Assembly (NCBI RefSeq): GCF_913063425.1
Contig: NZ_CAJXYK010000030.1
Span: 1-64,000 of the forward strand
DNA: 64,000 nt
Origin: an uncultured Thiohalocapsa sp.
GTDB lineage: Bacteria > Pseudomonadota > Gammaproteobacteria > Chromatiales > Chromatiaceae
Direction: 5' to 3'
Shown: positions 1-7,778 of the stretch, piece by piece
Layout: each line of letters starts with the position of its first letter
How positions within the stretch are numbered: the first letter of the stretch is position 1
Program-made: the position numbers and the translations under genes
Notes under the pieces: generated by a model
Told to the model about the DNA's origin: nothing
Databases searched by the model: none
The model's input: only the letters and a program-made list of their open reading frames with translations

Positions 1-291
1 CGCCATCCCTGGGTGGTGGCCTTCGGCTTCGGTCTGCTGCACGGCTTCGGCTTCGCCAGCGGACTGTCCACGGTGGGTATGCCCCACGCCGAGATCCCGC
101 TGGCGCTCCTGATGTTCAACGTCGGCGTGGAGCTGGGGCAGCTGGCCTTCGTGGCGCTGATGCTGCTGTGCCATCGGGCCGCCCGCACGCTGGAATTCCG
201 CTGGCCGCGGCCGGCGGAGCTGGCACCGGCGTATCTGATCGGCACGCTGGGCGCCTACTGGACCATCCAGCGCACGGTGATGATGCTGTGA
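1..291 (+). CDS. HupE/UreJ type 2 membrane protein, C-terminal part (5' end outside window)
   Basis: This is the last 96 codons of a polytopic inner-membrane protein whose start lies upstream of the window. It is co-linear with, and very similar to, residues 246-341 of the complete paralogue at 19352-20377, including the LLHGFGFASGLSTVGMP segment and the ending QRTVMML. HupE/UreJ proteins are associated with nickel or cobalt uptake, but this two-domain subfamily has no firmly assigned substrate. The stop codon overlaps the GTG start of the next gene (GTGA), as in the second copy, which implies translational coupling. The family assignment is solid; transport function is inferred. Confidence 0.85.
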   Translation, partial: RHPWVVAFGFGLLHGFGFASGLSTVGMPHAEIPLALLMFNVGVELGQLAFVALMLLCHRAARTLEFRWPRPAELAPAYLIGTLGAYWTIQRTVMML

Positions 292-1403
292 CGAGGGCCG
301 CGGGAATCCGCTGGATTGGGCTCGTGCTGGGGCTGGTCGCGGGCACGGCCGGCGCGTGCCAGGTCTGCATCCCGCTGCCGACCTCGACACTGGCGGATCG
401 GTTGCTCGGCGCCAATGCCGTGGTACTGGCGCGCGAGGACCCGGCACGGCCGTTTCATTATCGCCCCACCGAGGTCCTCGCGGGCAGTCCGGGTGACGCG
501 CCCATCGAGCTGTTCCTGAACAGCCACGCCCGCCGCAGCCTTGCCGCCGATCCGAACCGCGCCATGGTGCTGGCGCAGCGTCCGAACGATGGGCGCTGGT
601 CCGCGCTCGGGATCACCCGCCCCGAGTACGAGCGCGTCGTGCGCGCCATCCTGGCACGCAGAGACATCTGGAAACCGCGCGAGACGGACAACGCAGAGCG
701 TCTGGATTGGTTCGCGCCGCTGCTCGGCCATCCTGATGAACGGCTGCATCAGTTGGCCTATCTGGAGATCGGTCGTGCACCCTATGCGGAGATTCGGCGG
801 CTGGCTCCGCGCATCCCGGTGGAGACGCTCTCGGTGATGCTCGATCATCCGCGCTACCTGGAATGGCGCAGCCTCGCGATCCTGATGCTGGGCGAATCCG
901 GCCGGCCCGCGGACCGGGAACGGGTGCGCGACAACCTGGCAGCAACGGCACGCCTCGGCACCAGTCGGGACCTTGCCGCCTGGGCAACCGCTCTGGTCGC
1001 CATCGACGGCGTCGATGGTATCCGCCGGCTCCAGTCCTTGTATCTGTCCGACGCCGGCCGCGGTCGCGAGGAGCTGGACGCGGTGGTTCAGGCCCTCTCG
1101 CTCCACGCCGCGGCCGAACCCGATCTGCGCGACCCGGTAGCCGAGGCCTACTCGGCGCTGCTTAAGGCGCATCCCGGCATGGCGCCGAGTCTGGTACACG
1201 ACCTCATGGCCTGGCGGCGCTGGGACTTTGCCGAGCGCATCCAGCAGGTGAGTGACCGTCTGGCTGAGGATCCGCTCGCACGCTATGCCCTCGGTCTCTA
1301 CCTGCGCCTGGCTCGGGGCCAACGGGCCTTGCGACGCGCGACCACGGCCGGCCCATCCTCTGTCAGAGGGCCCGCTCAACCTGAAGAGGAAAACGCGAGA
1401 TGA
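288..1403 (+). CDS. Secreted CQxCIPLP-motif protein of unknown function
   Basis: I do not recognise a named family. The GTG start at 288 is chosen because it overlaps the upstream stop and matches the arrangement of the paralogue at 20374-21483. The 371-residue product has a short hydrophobic signal sequence, then CQVCIPLP as a possible CxxC redox or metal site just after the cleavage region. A long, mostly alpha-helical body follows, with HEAT-like periodicity (for example LAYLEIGRAPYAEIRRLAPRI). It is probably periplasmic. It sits between two different HupE/UreJ genes in both cassette copies, so it may work with those transporters, for instance in metal capture. The gene overlaps the next one by ATGA. 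The function is not known. Confidence 0.7.
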   Translation: MTRAAGIRWIGLVLGLVAGTAGACQVCIPLPTSTLADRLLGANAVVLAREDPARPFHYRPTEVLAGSPGDAPIELFLNSHARRSLAADPNRAMVLAQRPNDGRWSALGITRPEYERVVRAILARRDIWKPRETDNAERLDWFAPLLGHPDERLHQLAYLEIGRAPYAEIRRLAPRIPVETLSVMLDHPRYLEWRSLAILMLGESGRPADRERVRDNLAATARLGTSRDLAAWATALVAIDGVDGIRRLQSLYLSDAGRGREELDAVVQALSLHAAAEPDLRDPVAEAYSALLKAHPGMAPSLVHDLMAWRRWDFAERIQQVSDRLAEDPLARYALGLYLRLARGQRALRRATTAGPSSVRGPAQPEEENAR

Positions 1404-2038
1404 ACCGATCCCGTGAGCGCATGACGACATCCGCAAACCGCATCCTACCGGCCTGTTCCGGCCTCGCGATCCTATGCGCCGCCATGCTGCTCCTACCGCT
1501 GCCCGCGTTGGCCCATGTCGAGGCCGGTGCCGCCGGCGGCTTCCTGAGCGGCCTCAGCCATCCGATCTCTGGTCTGGATCACATACTGGCCATGGTGGCG
1601 GTGGGTATCTGGGGCGCCCAACTGGGCCGACCGGCCATTTGGCTGCTGCCGGTGGTGTTCCCGCTGCTAATGGCCTTCGGCGGCTTCGCCGGGCTCGTGG
1701 GCTGGGAGCTGCCGGCCATCGAGGTGGGCATCGCCCTCTCGGCCGTGGTGCTGGGTGCGCTGATCCTGGGCCAGGCCCGGCTGCCGCTGGGCCTGGCCAT
1801 CCTGATCGTCGCGTTCTTCGCGGTCTTCCACGGCCACGCCCACGGGACCGAAATGGCTGATGGCGACAGCGCGCTGCTATACAGCATCGGTTTCGTCATC
1901 GCCACAGGGCTGCTGCACGCCGCCGGCATCGCGCTCGGGCTGATCCACCACTGGGAGACCGGCCGCGTGCTGCTGCGCGCCGCCGGGTCGGTGGTGCTGG
2001 CCGGCGGGCTCTACTTTCTGTGGGGGGCGCTGGCTTGA
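1400..2038 (+). CDS. hupE: HupE/UreJ family protein
   Basis: This is a 212-residue integral membrane protein with an N-terminal signal or first helix ending PALAHVEAG. The family's conserved HPISGLDH motif follows (about residues 53-60), then about six hydrophobic segments and an FHGHAHGTE motif in the middle. HupE and UreJ are accessory proteins of hydrogenase or urease loci and are proposed nickel permeases. No hydrogenase or urease gene is visible here, so the substrate is open. The start overlaps the previous stop (ATGA). The length and motif set match the paralogue at 21489-22127 almost residue for residue. The gene symbol is by family only. Confidence 0.85.
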   Translation: MNRSRERMTTSANRILPACSGLAILCAAMLLLPLPALAHVEAGAAGGFLSGLSHPISGLDHILAMVAVGIWGAQLGRPAIWLLPVVFPLLMAFGGFAGLVGWELPAIEVGIALSAVVLGALILGQARLPLGLAILIVAFFAVFHGHAHGTEMADGDSALLYSIGFVIATGLLHAAGIALGLIHHWETGRVLLRAAGSVVLAGGLYFLWGALA

Positions 2039-2055
2039 CGACCTGGCCATCGTCG

Positions 2056-2721
2056 ATGCCGTCAGGGAGGCGGTTATGCGCACCCGGCGGGCAGTCCCGG
2101 CGGCAGGGGCGGTGCGCATCCTGCGGACCTCTAGCGGTGGCCCTGCTCCTGTTACCGGCCGCCGCACAGGCCCACCTCGTCAGCTCCGGACTCGGTCCCT
2201 TTTACGATGGCGCGCTGCACCTGCTGCTTTCGCCGCTGGACCTGCTGGTGCTGCTCTCGGTGGTGTTGTTGGCAGGGCAGAGCGGCAAGGCGCCGGCCCG
2301 CTGGACGGTGGTCATTCTGCCCATCGCCTGGGGCCTTGCCTGGCTCGGCGCGATCTGGGTCAGTGATGGGGCGCCCGAGGCCATCCCCGCCCTGGACGCG
2401 CTCAAGATCGGGTTGCTCACCCTGTCGGGTATCGCGGTGGCGTCCGGCTTGCGGGTCCCTGCGCCGGTGCTGGCGGCCATCGCTGCGGCGGTCGGGATGA
2501 TCTGTGGGCTCGGCGGCGAGCTCGCCGCCGCCGATCCCGAAGGCAGGGCCGCCGCCTTCGCCGGCCGCTGGACGGCGGTGCTCATCCTCGGCCTGCTGGT
2601 CGCGGCACTGACGGTCTCGCTCAAGCGCCCCTGGATGCGTATCGCCCTGCGAGTCGCCGGCAGCTGGATAGCCGCCATCGGCGTGCTGACGGCGGGCTGG
2701 GTCTTGCAGGGTTTCGCTTGA
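2056..2721 (+). CDS. Small polytopic membrane protein, last gene of cassette; probable N-terminal frameshift
   Basis: The product is a membrane protein of about 200 residues with several hydrophobic helices, homologous to 22127-22726 (HLVNSGLGPFYNGTLHLLLSP there, HLVSSGLGPFYDGALHLLLSP here). The reading frame used for the body has only weak starts (2020 or 2056). A good Shine-Dalgarno (AGGGAGG, about 2061-2067) instead serves an ATG at 2076, whose first residues (MRT) match the start of the paralogue but lie in a different frame. One extra base between 2076 and about 2140 would explain this. The start at 2056 is therefore provisional. The function is unknown; it always follows hupE in the two cassettes. 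Confidence 0.65.
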   Translation: MPSGRRLCAPGGQSRRQGRCASCGPLAVALLLLPAAAQAHLVSSGLGPFYDGALHLLLSPLDLLVLLSVVLLAGQSGKAPARWTVVILPIAWGLAWLGAIWVSDGAPEAIPALDALKIGLLTLSGIAVASGLRVPAPVLAAIAAAVGMICGLGGELAAADPEGRAAAFAGRWTAVLILGLLVAALTVSLKRPWMRIALRVAGSWIAAIGVLTAGWVLQGFA

Positions 2722-2936
2722 ACCTTGGGGCTATGTGTCGAGCGTTCGCTTCTTGGTAACGATCCAGCTCTGCTGCATGGCAATGCAAGGCATGGGGCAA
2801 ACTTCGGCTGGGCTCGCTCGACGGATCGGAGCTCCTAGCCGCCCTGAGCGTCAAGATTGGCGCAAGACGGGACCCGACTCGATCGCGGCGCCTACAATGG
2901 GGTTAAGAAGGCCTGCATCGACCGTGAGAGGGCGCC
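2722..2936. other. Intergenic region between cassette and fatty-acid methyltransferase
   Basis: No convincing gene is seen. It separates the end of the HupE cassette from a new transcription unit. It should hold the promoter for the methyltransferase gene, but no confident -35/-10 pair could be picked by eye. Confidence 0.4.
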
Positions 2937-4163
2937 ATGTCGTCGATCCTCCGCCAGCGACTGGAGGCGCTCGGGCGCCGCGCCTCGGCCGCGTTCATGA
3001 TCGTCTTTGCCGATGGCTCTGAGTACCGCAATCGTCCCGAGCCGCCCACGTTCATCCTGCGCTTCAGAAACCGGGGCGCCGAGCGCCGGGCGCTGCTGTT
3101 CGGGCATGTCGGGATGCTGGACGCCTACTTCGCCGGCACATTGGATGTGGACGGGGACTTCAACGCGCTGTTTCGGATCGGCATGGAGAGCGGCTACGAC
3201 CGGCAGCCGAATCCGCTCATCCGGCTGCGGAACCACTGGCATGAGTGGCGCCACTCCAACCGGACCATCGCGCGGGCAAAGGCCAATGCCCGCTTTCACT
3301 ACGGCCTCGGCACGGATTTCTACCGCCTGTGGCTCGATGATCCGCTGATGATGTACACCTGCGCCTACTGGAAGGACGGCACCCGGACGCTGGAGGAAGC
3401 GCAGCGTAACAAGGTCGAGCACGTCTGCCGCAAGATCCGGCTCCAGCCGGACGAGACCGTGATCGACATCGGCTGCGGCTTCGGCGGTTTCCTGTTCCAT
3501 GCGGTGGAGCATTATGCCGCCCGGGCGACCGGTCTCAACACGACGACAGAGCAGGTCGATGCGGTCCGTGACATGGTCCGGGCGCGCCGCCTGACCGACC
3601 GGATCTCGTTGCGGGAGGCGGACTTCCGTGAGGTGGACCGCCAGTACGATAAGGTCGTGTCGATCGGTGTCCTCGAGCACGCCGGTCGCGACCAGCTGCG
3701 TCAGGTCGTTCAGGCACACGCCGATTTCCTCAAGCCCGGCGGTCTCGGCATGCTCCATTTCATCGGTCACGTCGGCGTCCGGGACACCGAGCTCTACATC
3801 CGCGATTATGTTTTCCCGGGCGGCTGGATCCCGAGCCTCGCCGAGGCGCTGACGGCCATGGAGGCGAGCGGACTGGAGGTCCTGGACGTCGAGAATCTGC
3901 GTCGCCACTACGCGCTGACCCTGGACGTCTGGGCCGAGCGCTTCGAGCGGCGCTGGCCGGAGATCCATGCCATCGATCCTCGGCGCTTCGACGAGCGCTT
4001 CCGGCGCATCTGGCGCACCTACCTGATCTCCTGCGCCGAGATGTTCCGCTCGCCGGCCTCGAGTACCTGCCTGTTCCAGGTCTTGTTCTCGAAGGGCAAT
4101 GTCAGCGCAGACGGCTATCCGATGAGTCGAGCGTTTCTGTACAGCGCGGGGGAGGCGGCGTGA
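2937..4163 (+). CDS. Cyclopropane-fatty-acid-synthase-like SAM methyltransferase
   Basis: This is a 408-residue class I methyltransferase of the Cfa family, which transfers a methylene or methyl group from S-adenosylmethionine to the double bond of phospholipid acyl chains at the inner membrane. The N-terminal lipid-interacting domain is followed by HYGLGTDFYRLWLD, YTCAYW, the SAM-binding glycine motif VIDIGCGFGG (residues 175-184), the catalytic-loop EHAG segment and LHFIGH. Immediately downstream, overlapping by ATGA, is a FAD-linked oxidase. That pairing is known from 10-methyl (tuberculostearic-type, tmsB/tmsA) and furan fatty acid (ufaM/ufaD) pathways. A methyl-branched or furan product is therefore at least as likely as a cyclopropane. 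Which one cannot be decided from sequence alone. Confidence 0.85.
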   Translation: MSSILRQRLEALGRRASAAFMIVFADGSEYRNRPEPPTFILRFRNRGAERRALLFGHVGMLDAYFAGTLDVDGDFNALFRIGMESGYDRQPNPLIRLRNHWHEWRHSNRTIARAKANARFHYGLGTDFYRLWLDDPLMMYTCAYWKDGTRTLEEAQRNKVEHVCRKIRLQPDETVIDIGCGFGGFLFHAVEHYAARATGLNTTTEQVDAVRDMVRARRLTDRISLREADFREVDRQYDKVVSIGVLEHAGRDQLRQVVQAHADFLKPGGLGMLHFIGHVGVRDTELYIRDYVFPGGWIPSLAEALTAMEASGLEVLDVENLRRHYALTLDVWAERFERRWPEIHAIDPRRFDERFRRIWRTYLISCAEMFRSPASSTCLFQVLFSKGNVSADGYPMSRAFLYSAGEAA

Positions 4164-4366
4164 GCACGGCGGAGTACGCGGCGCGAAGGGACCGGCTCAT
4201 CGAGCAGCTGCGGGCCGGCGGCGGCCCCGTGGGCCTTCGCAAAGGCACGTCGAACCTGTTCCGGGACCGCGCCCGGACGGGCAAGCGGCGGCTTGACGTG
4301 CGTGCCTTCCAGCATGTGCTGGCTGTGGAGCCGGCCGCCGGCGTCGTGGACAGCGAGGGCATATGA
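4160..4366 (+). CDS. FAD-linked oxidase, N-terminal fragment (split gene)
   Basis: These 68 residues match the N-terminus of FAD-binding (PCMH/FAD_binding_4) oxidases, including the GLRKGTSNLFR segment and VVDSEG, where the flavin domain should continue with an MTTYE-type segment. Instead the frame ends at TGA. The next ORF begins at an overlapping ATG with exactly the missing residues. Compared with family sequence, the DNA contains an extra AT dinucleotide (ggcATatgacg). It is either a real frameshift, a sequencing error, or a split gene coupled by the ATGA overlap. Upstream it overlaps the methyltransferase by 4 nt. Confidence 0.6.
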   Translation: MSTAEYAARRDRLIEQLRAGGGPVGLRKGTSNLFRDRARTGKRRLDVRAFQHVLAVEPAAGVVDSEGI

Positions 4367-5499
4367 CGACGTACGAGGCCCTGACCGACGCCACGCTCGC
4401 CGCCGGCGTCATGCCCGCCGTCGTGCCGCAGCTGAAGACCATCACCATCGGCGGTGCCGCCGCCGGTGTCGGTATCGAGGCATCCTCGTTCCGCTACGGC
4501 CTGGTGCACGAGACGCTGCTGGAGCTGGAGGTGCTCCTCGCCGACGGCAGCGTCGTGCTGTGCACGCCGGATAATGCGCACCGGAACCTGTTCTTCGGCT
4601 TTCCAAACTCCTACGGCACCCTGGGCTATGCACTACGGGTGAAGGCCGGCACGATCCCCGTAAAGCCCTATGTGCGGCTGGAGCATCGCCACCATGCCGA
4701 TCCCGCTGCCTTCTTCGCCGACCTGGAAGCACAATGCGCGGGCGATGCGGACTTCGTCGACGGCGTCTGTTTCGGCCCGCGCGAGCTGGTGCTGACCAAC
4801 GCCCGCTTCGTCGATGATGCGCCTTACACCAGCGACTACGGCTTCGAGCACATTTACTACCGCTCGCTGCGGGAGCGCGGTGAGGACTATCTCCGCGTCC
4901 GCGACTTCATCTGGCGTTGGGACACGGACTGGTTCTGGTGCTCGAAGAATCTGTTGGCCCAGCATCCACTGATCCGCCGTCTCTATGGCCGCCGCCGGCT
5001 GGGCTCGCGGACGTATACGAGGCTGATGCGCCTGAACAGCAAGTGGGGCCTGACGAAGGGGCTGGACCGCCTCATGGGGCGCCATCCGGAATCGGTGATC
5101 CAGGACGTGGACATCCCACTGGAGCACGCGCCGGAATTCCTCGCCTTCCTGCTGCGGGAGATCGGCATCCTGCCCATCTGGACCTGCCCGGTGCGGGCTC
5201 GTGACCCGAACGCCCGCTTCGACCTCTATCCCCTGTACCCCGGCGTCCTCTACGTCAACTTCGGCTTCTGGGACGTCGTGCGCAGCCGCGAACACCATCC
5301 CCCGGGCCATTTCAACCGGCTCGTCGAGCGGAAGGTCGGCGAGTTGGGCGGCCTCAAGTCGCTTTACTCCGACAGCTATTACCCGCAAGACGAGTTTTGG
5401 TCGGTCTTCGACCGCGACGCCTACCGCCGGCTCAAGGCCAAATACGATCCGGATCGGGTCTTCGGCGATCTCTATGAGAAATGCGTACTGCGGCACTGA
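4363..5499 (+). CDS. FAD-linked oxidase, main part (methyl- or furan-fatty-acid locus)
   Basis: This 378-residue product is the bulk of a FAD-binding oxidoreductase. Early residues MTTYEALTDATL, PQLKTITIGGAAAGVGIEASSFRYG and LLELEVLLADG form the flavin-binding fold. The C-terminal half has the family's NFGFWDVV segment and the ending FDRDAYRRLKAKYDPD. With the 68-residue upstream piece the protein would be about 446 residues, normal for the family. Relatives next to Cfa-like methyltransferases are TmsA, which reduces a methylene to a methyl branch, and UfaD, which introduces a further double bond towards furan fatty acids. GAGGG just before the ATG could support re-initiation. Without the N-terminal fragment, flavin binding would probably be incomplete. 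Confidence 0.7.
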   Translation: MTTYEALTDATLAAGVMPAVVPQLKTITIGGAAAGVGIEASSFRYGLVHETLLELEVLLADGSVVLCTPDNAHRNLFFGFPNSYGTLGYALRVKAGTIPVKPYVRLEHRHHADPAAFFADLEAQCAGDADFVDGVCFGPRELVLTNARFVDDAPYTSDYGFEHIYYRSLRERGEDYLRVRDFIWRWDTDWFWCSKNLLAQHPLIRRLYGRRRLGSRTYTRLMRLNSKWGLTKGLDRLMGRHPESVIQDVDIPLEHAPEFLAFLLREIGILPIWTCPVRARDPNARFDLYPLYPGVLYVNFGFWDVVRSREHHPPGHFNRLVERKVGELGGLKSLYSDSYYPQDEFWSVFDRDAYRRLKAKYDPDRVFGDLYEKCVLRH

Positions 5500-5836
5500 G
5501 GTCGCCTGTCGTCGGTCCATCCGACCGGCGCTGTCCAGTCTCCCCTGCCGGGGGGCAAAGCCGCGAGACTGAACCGCGACGGATGGCAGCTTCACTCGCC
5601 GGCTTCAACATTCTGCTTTGACATGGTGGAGAATCGATACAGCATGGCGGCGGTAAGCGTTTGGTGGCAGGCGAGGCCCCCATCCTGAGCTGCGGGAAAT
5701 GGGTTCGCAAGGCCGGTGCAGTGATGCGGGCGGAGCGCGCAGCCGAAGACCCGATGTCAACACTGCCGGGGAGCTGTACTTGTGCAAGCGGTTGCGCCGT
5801 CCGCCGGAATCCAGAGCCAATCTCAGAGGGGTTATC
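5500..5836. other. Intergenic region upstream of sor, with a hairpin at 5533-5572
   Basis: No gene is seen in 337 bases. A nested inverted repeat lies at about 5533-5572: outer arms CAGTCTC/GAGACTG, inner TGCC/GGCA. It could end the fatty-acid operon, although no clear T-run follows. The sor promoter should lie in the second half. A ribosome-binding site AGAGGGG is at about 5825-5831. Confidence 0.4.
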
Positions 5837-6781
5837 ATGACCATTGATCTGAAGGCCGCCTATGAGGCCGAACCTGAATCCCTGCTCTATGTTGCCATCA
5901 ATAAGGTGTTGGTGGAGAACGATCCGAACCTGATGCGGCTGATGCAGGAAGCCAGCTCGAAGATGTGTCTGGCCACGGCTCTGACCCCGGGGTTCAAGGG
6001 CTTTAATCTGATGCGCCAGATCGGCAGCTGTCCGATGGGTTTGCGCTGGGGAGCGGCCTCGGACATGGGGGCGGATCTCTCGCACATCTGGATCGATCAA
6101 TTCACCTACTGGGACTCGGTCGAGGCGCACGAAGACTTCCATGAGACTTTCGAGGACGTGGTGGTCGACTCCTGCGCCAAGTGCGGCTCGGTGCTGCTCG
6201 ACGGCCCCGAGGAGCCGGTCTACCGCATCGTCGAGAGCACGCTGCCGAAGCTGATCTCAATGAACCAGATGTGGAGACGCAGCCAATCCGGCGCCGGGAC
6301 CGAAGGTTATGCAATCGACTCCGGCGAGGCCGTGATGGTGCTCGCCAGCCATATTGTTCGCCCGGGCAAAGAGGCCGAATTCGAAGCCGGCGAGATCAAG
6401 ACCATGGCGATGCTGATGGAGACGGCCGGGATGCTTGGATACCAGATCCTGAAACGCATCGGCATGTCCACCCTGGGGTCGGGTCACGCCACGGTCGAGT
6501 CGATGATGGAGGATCTGAAGGACAGCTCCGGCAACAAATTGAAGCGCACTGCCGAGGTCTGGGAGGGCTATACGGCGCCGGCCGAGTATCTGGTGATGGT
6601 CGAGTTTGAGAACCTTGCCGCGGCCCAGCGCGGCATGCCGCACGTCAATGTCAAGCCGGAGATCCTCTTCGTGCACGGCAGCGAGGTGCTGAACAAATTG
6701 CTGCGGATCCCGTCCGTTCGGATCTCGAGCTCGATGTTCAGCGAGCACACTTACCGGGAGGTTCTCCAGGGTAACAAGTGA
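5837..6781 (+). CDS. sor: Sulfur oxygenase reductase
   Basis: This cytoplasmic enzyme disproportionates elemental sulfur with oxygen to sulfite, thiosulfate and sulfide without external cofactors. The archaeal enzyme is a 24-subunit hollow sphere with a mononuclear iron site. The 314-residue length fits the family (about 310). Visible landmarks match the archaeal enzyme: essential cysteine C44 in SKMCLATA, iron ligands H98 and H102 in EAHEDFHETF, the conserved pair C113/C116 (SCAKCG), and ligand E126 in GPEEPVY. The ATG at 5837 is chosen over upstream starts because of the AGAGGGG ribosome-binding site and family length. The gene is apparently monocistronic. It is the clearest sign that the host oxidises sulfur. 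Confidence 0.95.
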   Translation: MTIDLKAAYEAEPESLLYVAINKVLVENDPNLMRLMQEASSKMCLATALTPGFKGFNLMRQIGSCPMGLRWGAASDMGADLSHIWIDQFTYWDSVEAHEDFHETFEDVVVDSCAKCGSVLLDGPEEPVYRIVESTLPKLISMNQMWRRSQSGAGTEGYAIDSGEAVMVLASHIVRPGKEAEFEAGEIKTMAMLMETAGMLGYQILKRIGMSTLGSGHATVESMMEDLKDSSGNKLKRTAEVWEGYTAPAEYLVMVEFENLAAAQRGMPHVNVKPEILFVHGSEVLNKLLRIPSVRISSSMFSEHTYREVLQGNK

Positions 6782-7154
6782 CGGCGCCGCTGCTTTGCTG
6801 CCGTTGTTGATCGGTGGGCCGGCGACTATCCTGGGTCGCACGCAGGCACCGCCGGCAGTGTGCAAGGGTGGGCGGCGGGGGGCTGGAGACCTCGCCGCCC
6901 GAGGCACCACCTCAGAGAGGCGGGAGATCAACCGTGGCGGTGCTGAGGTGGACTGTACGAGCCAGGTAGGCCGACGGCAACCTATCGCCTGTGATGGGTC
7001 GTGATCACCCCGCCTACCTCCACTGTTCTCACTGACGTTCCCACGATCGCCCCCGGCTGGAGCTAGACTTTGCCGCAACCCCGGTTGCCGTCGCGGTTTC
7101 CATGTCCGTTCCTCTTGAGTATTCGCCCCGCCCCGCGGGGCATTCTGTTGCGTC
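6782..7154. other. Convergent intergenic region between sor and hns
   Basis: No gene is supported in these 373 bases between two convergent genes. A perfect GC palindrome (gccccgcggggc, about 7131-7142) lies just beyond the hns stop and may act as its terminator, although no T-run is present. A weaker ACGGC/GCCGT stem follows the sor stop (6781-6804). Confidence 0.35.
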
Positions 7155-7559
7155 TTAGGCCGCCAATCGCAGGTAGTTCGCCTTGAACTCGTCACGCTGC
7201 GACCTGTCCGCAGGGTCATAACCCGCGGATTCCATTTTCTCCCGTAGCCAGGCGGGCAGCGGTCCGCGTGAGTAGGTCTGTGCCGGGTTCTCCGGATCGA
7301 CGTACCGCGGGTATCCGTCCGAAGCGCCTTTGGTGGACCGTCCGCGACGACCCTTTCCCAAGGAGGCAACCACATCGTCGAGGCTGTAGCCCCGCGCATC
7401 GATCTGCTCGCGAAGCTCGCCGATAAAGGCCGCGAACTCGGCGGCGTGTTGTTCCCGCAATGCCTGTCGCAACGCCGCCTCGTCGGCTTCGAGCTGCGCA
7501 AGTTGTGCCTGGATTTCTTCAACGGATTGGGGTTCGGATGTTGGCTTGTTGTTCGGCAT
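7155..7559 (-). CDS. H-NS family nucleoid-associated protein
   Basis: This is a 134-residue DNA-binding protein. The N-terminal half is a coiled-coil oligomerisation region (about residues 12-60, rich in A, L, E and Q). The C-terminal domain has the H-NS/Bv3F-type signature RYVDPENPAQTYSRGPLPAWL. Such proteins bind AT-rich DNA and silence horizontally acquired genes. Here the central linker carries GKGRRGRS, an AT-hook-like basic stretch. The ATG at 7559 is preferred over an upstream TTG at 7574. The gene stands alone and converges with sor. Confidence 0.9.
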   Translation of the reverse strand: MPNNKPTSEPQSVEEIQAQLAQLEADEAALRQALREQHAAEFAAFIGELREQIDARGYSLDDVVASLGKGRRGRSTKGASDGYPRYVDPENPAQTYSRGPLPAWLREKMESAGYDPADRSQRDEFKANYLRLAA

Positions 7560-7778
7560 GGTTGATCTTGTCAAAGTTCGATTGTTGGAACAGCGCAGAT
7601 CGCGCGCGCTGTACGAACAGCAGGTCGGTCGTCTGCACTCAGCTTGTCATCAGGGGCTGGAGCAACCGGATGCTCGGATGGCTTGAGGTCGCAACCGATG
7701 CGGCCACGTTGTCTCGGCGCCTAAGCAGCGGCTTCGGTCGCCCCGCTGGCTTGTTACGCATAGACAACGATACGGTAT

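Noticed and set aside
2892-3968. Minus-strand open frame opposite the methyltransferase
   Set aside because: It mirrors a clear Cfa-family gene on the plus strand and has no domain.
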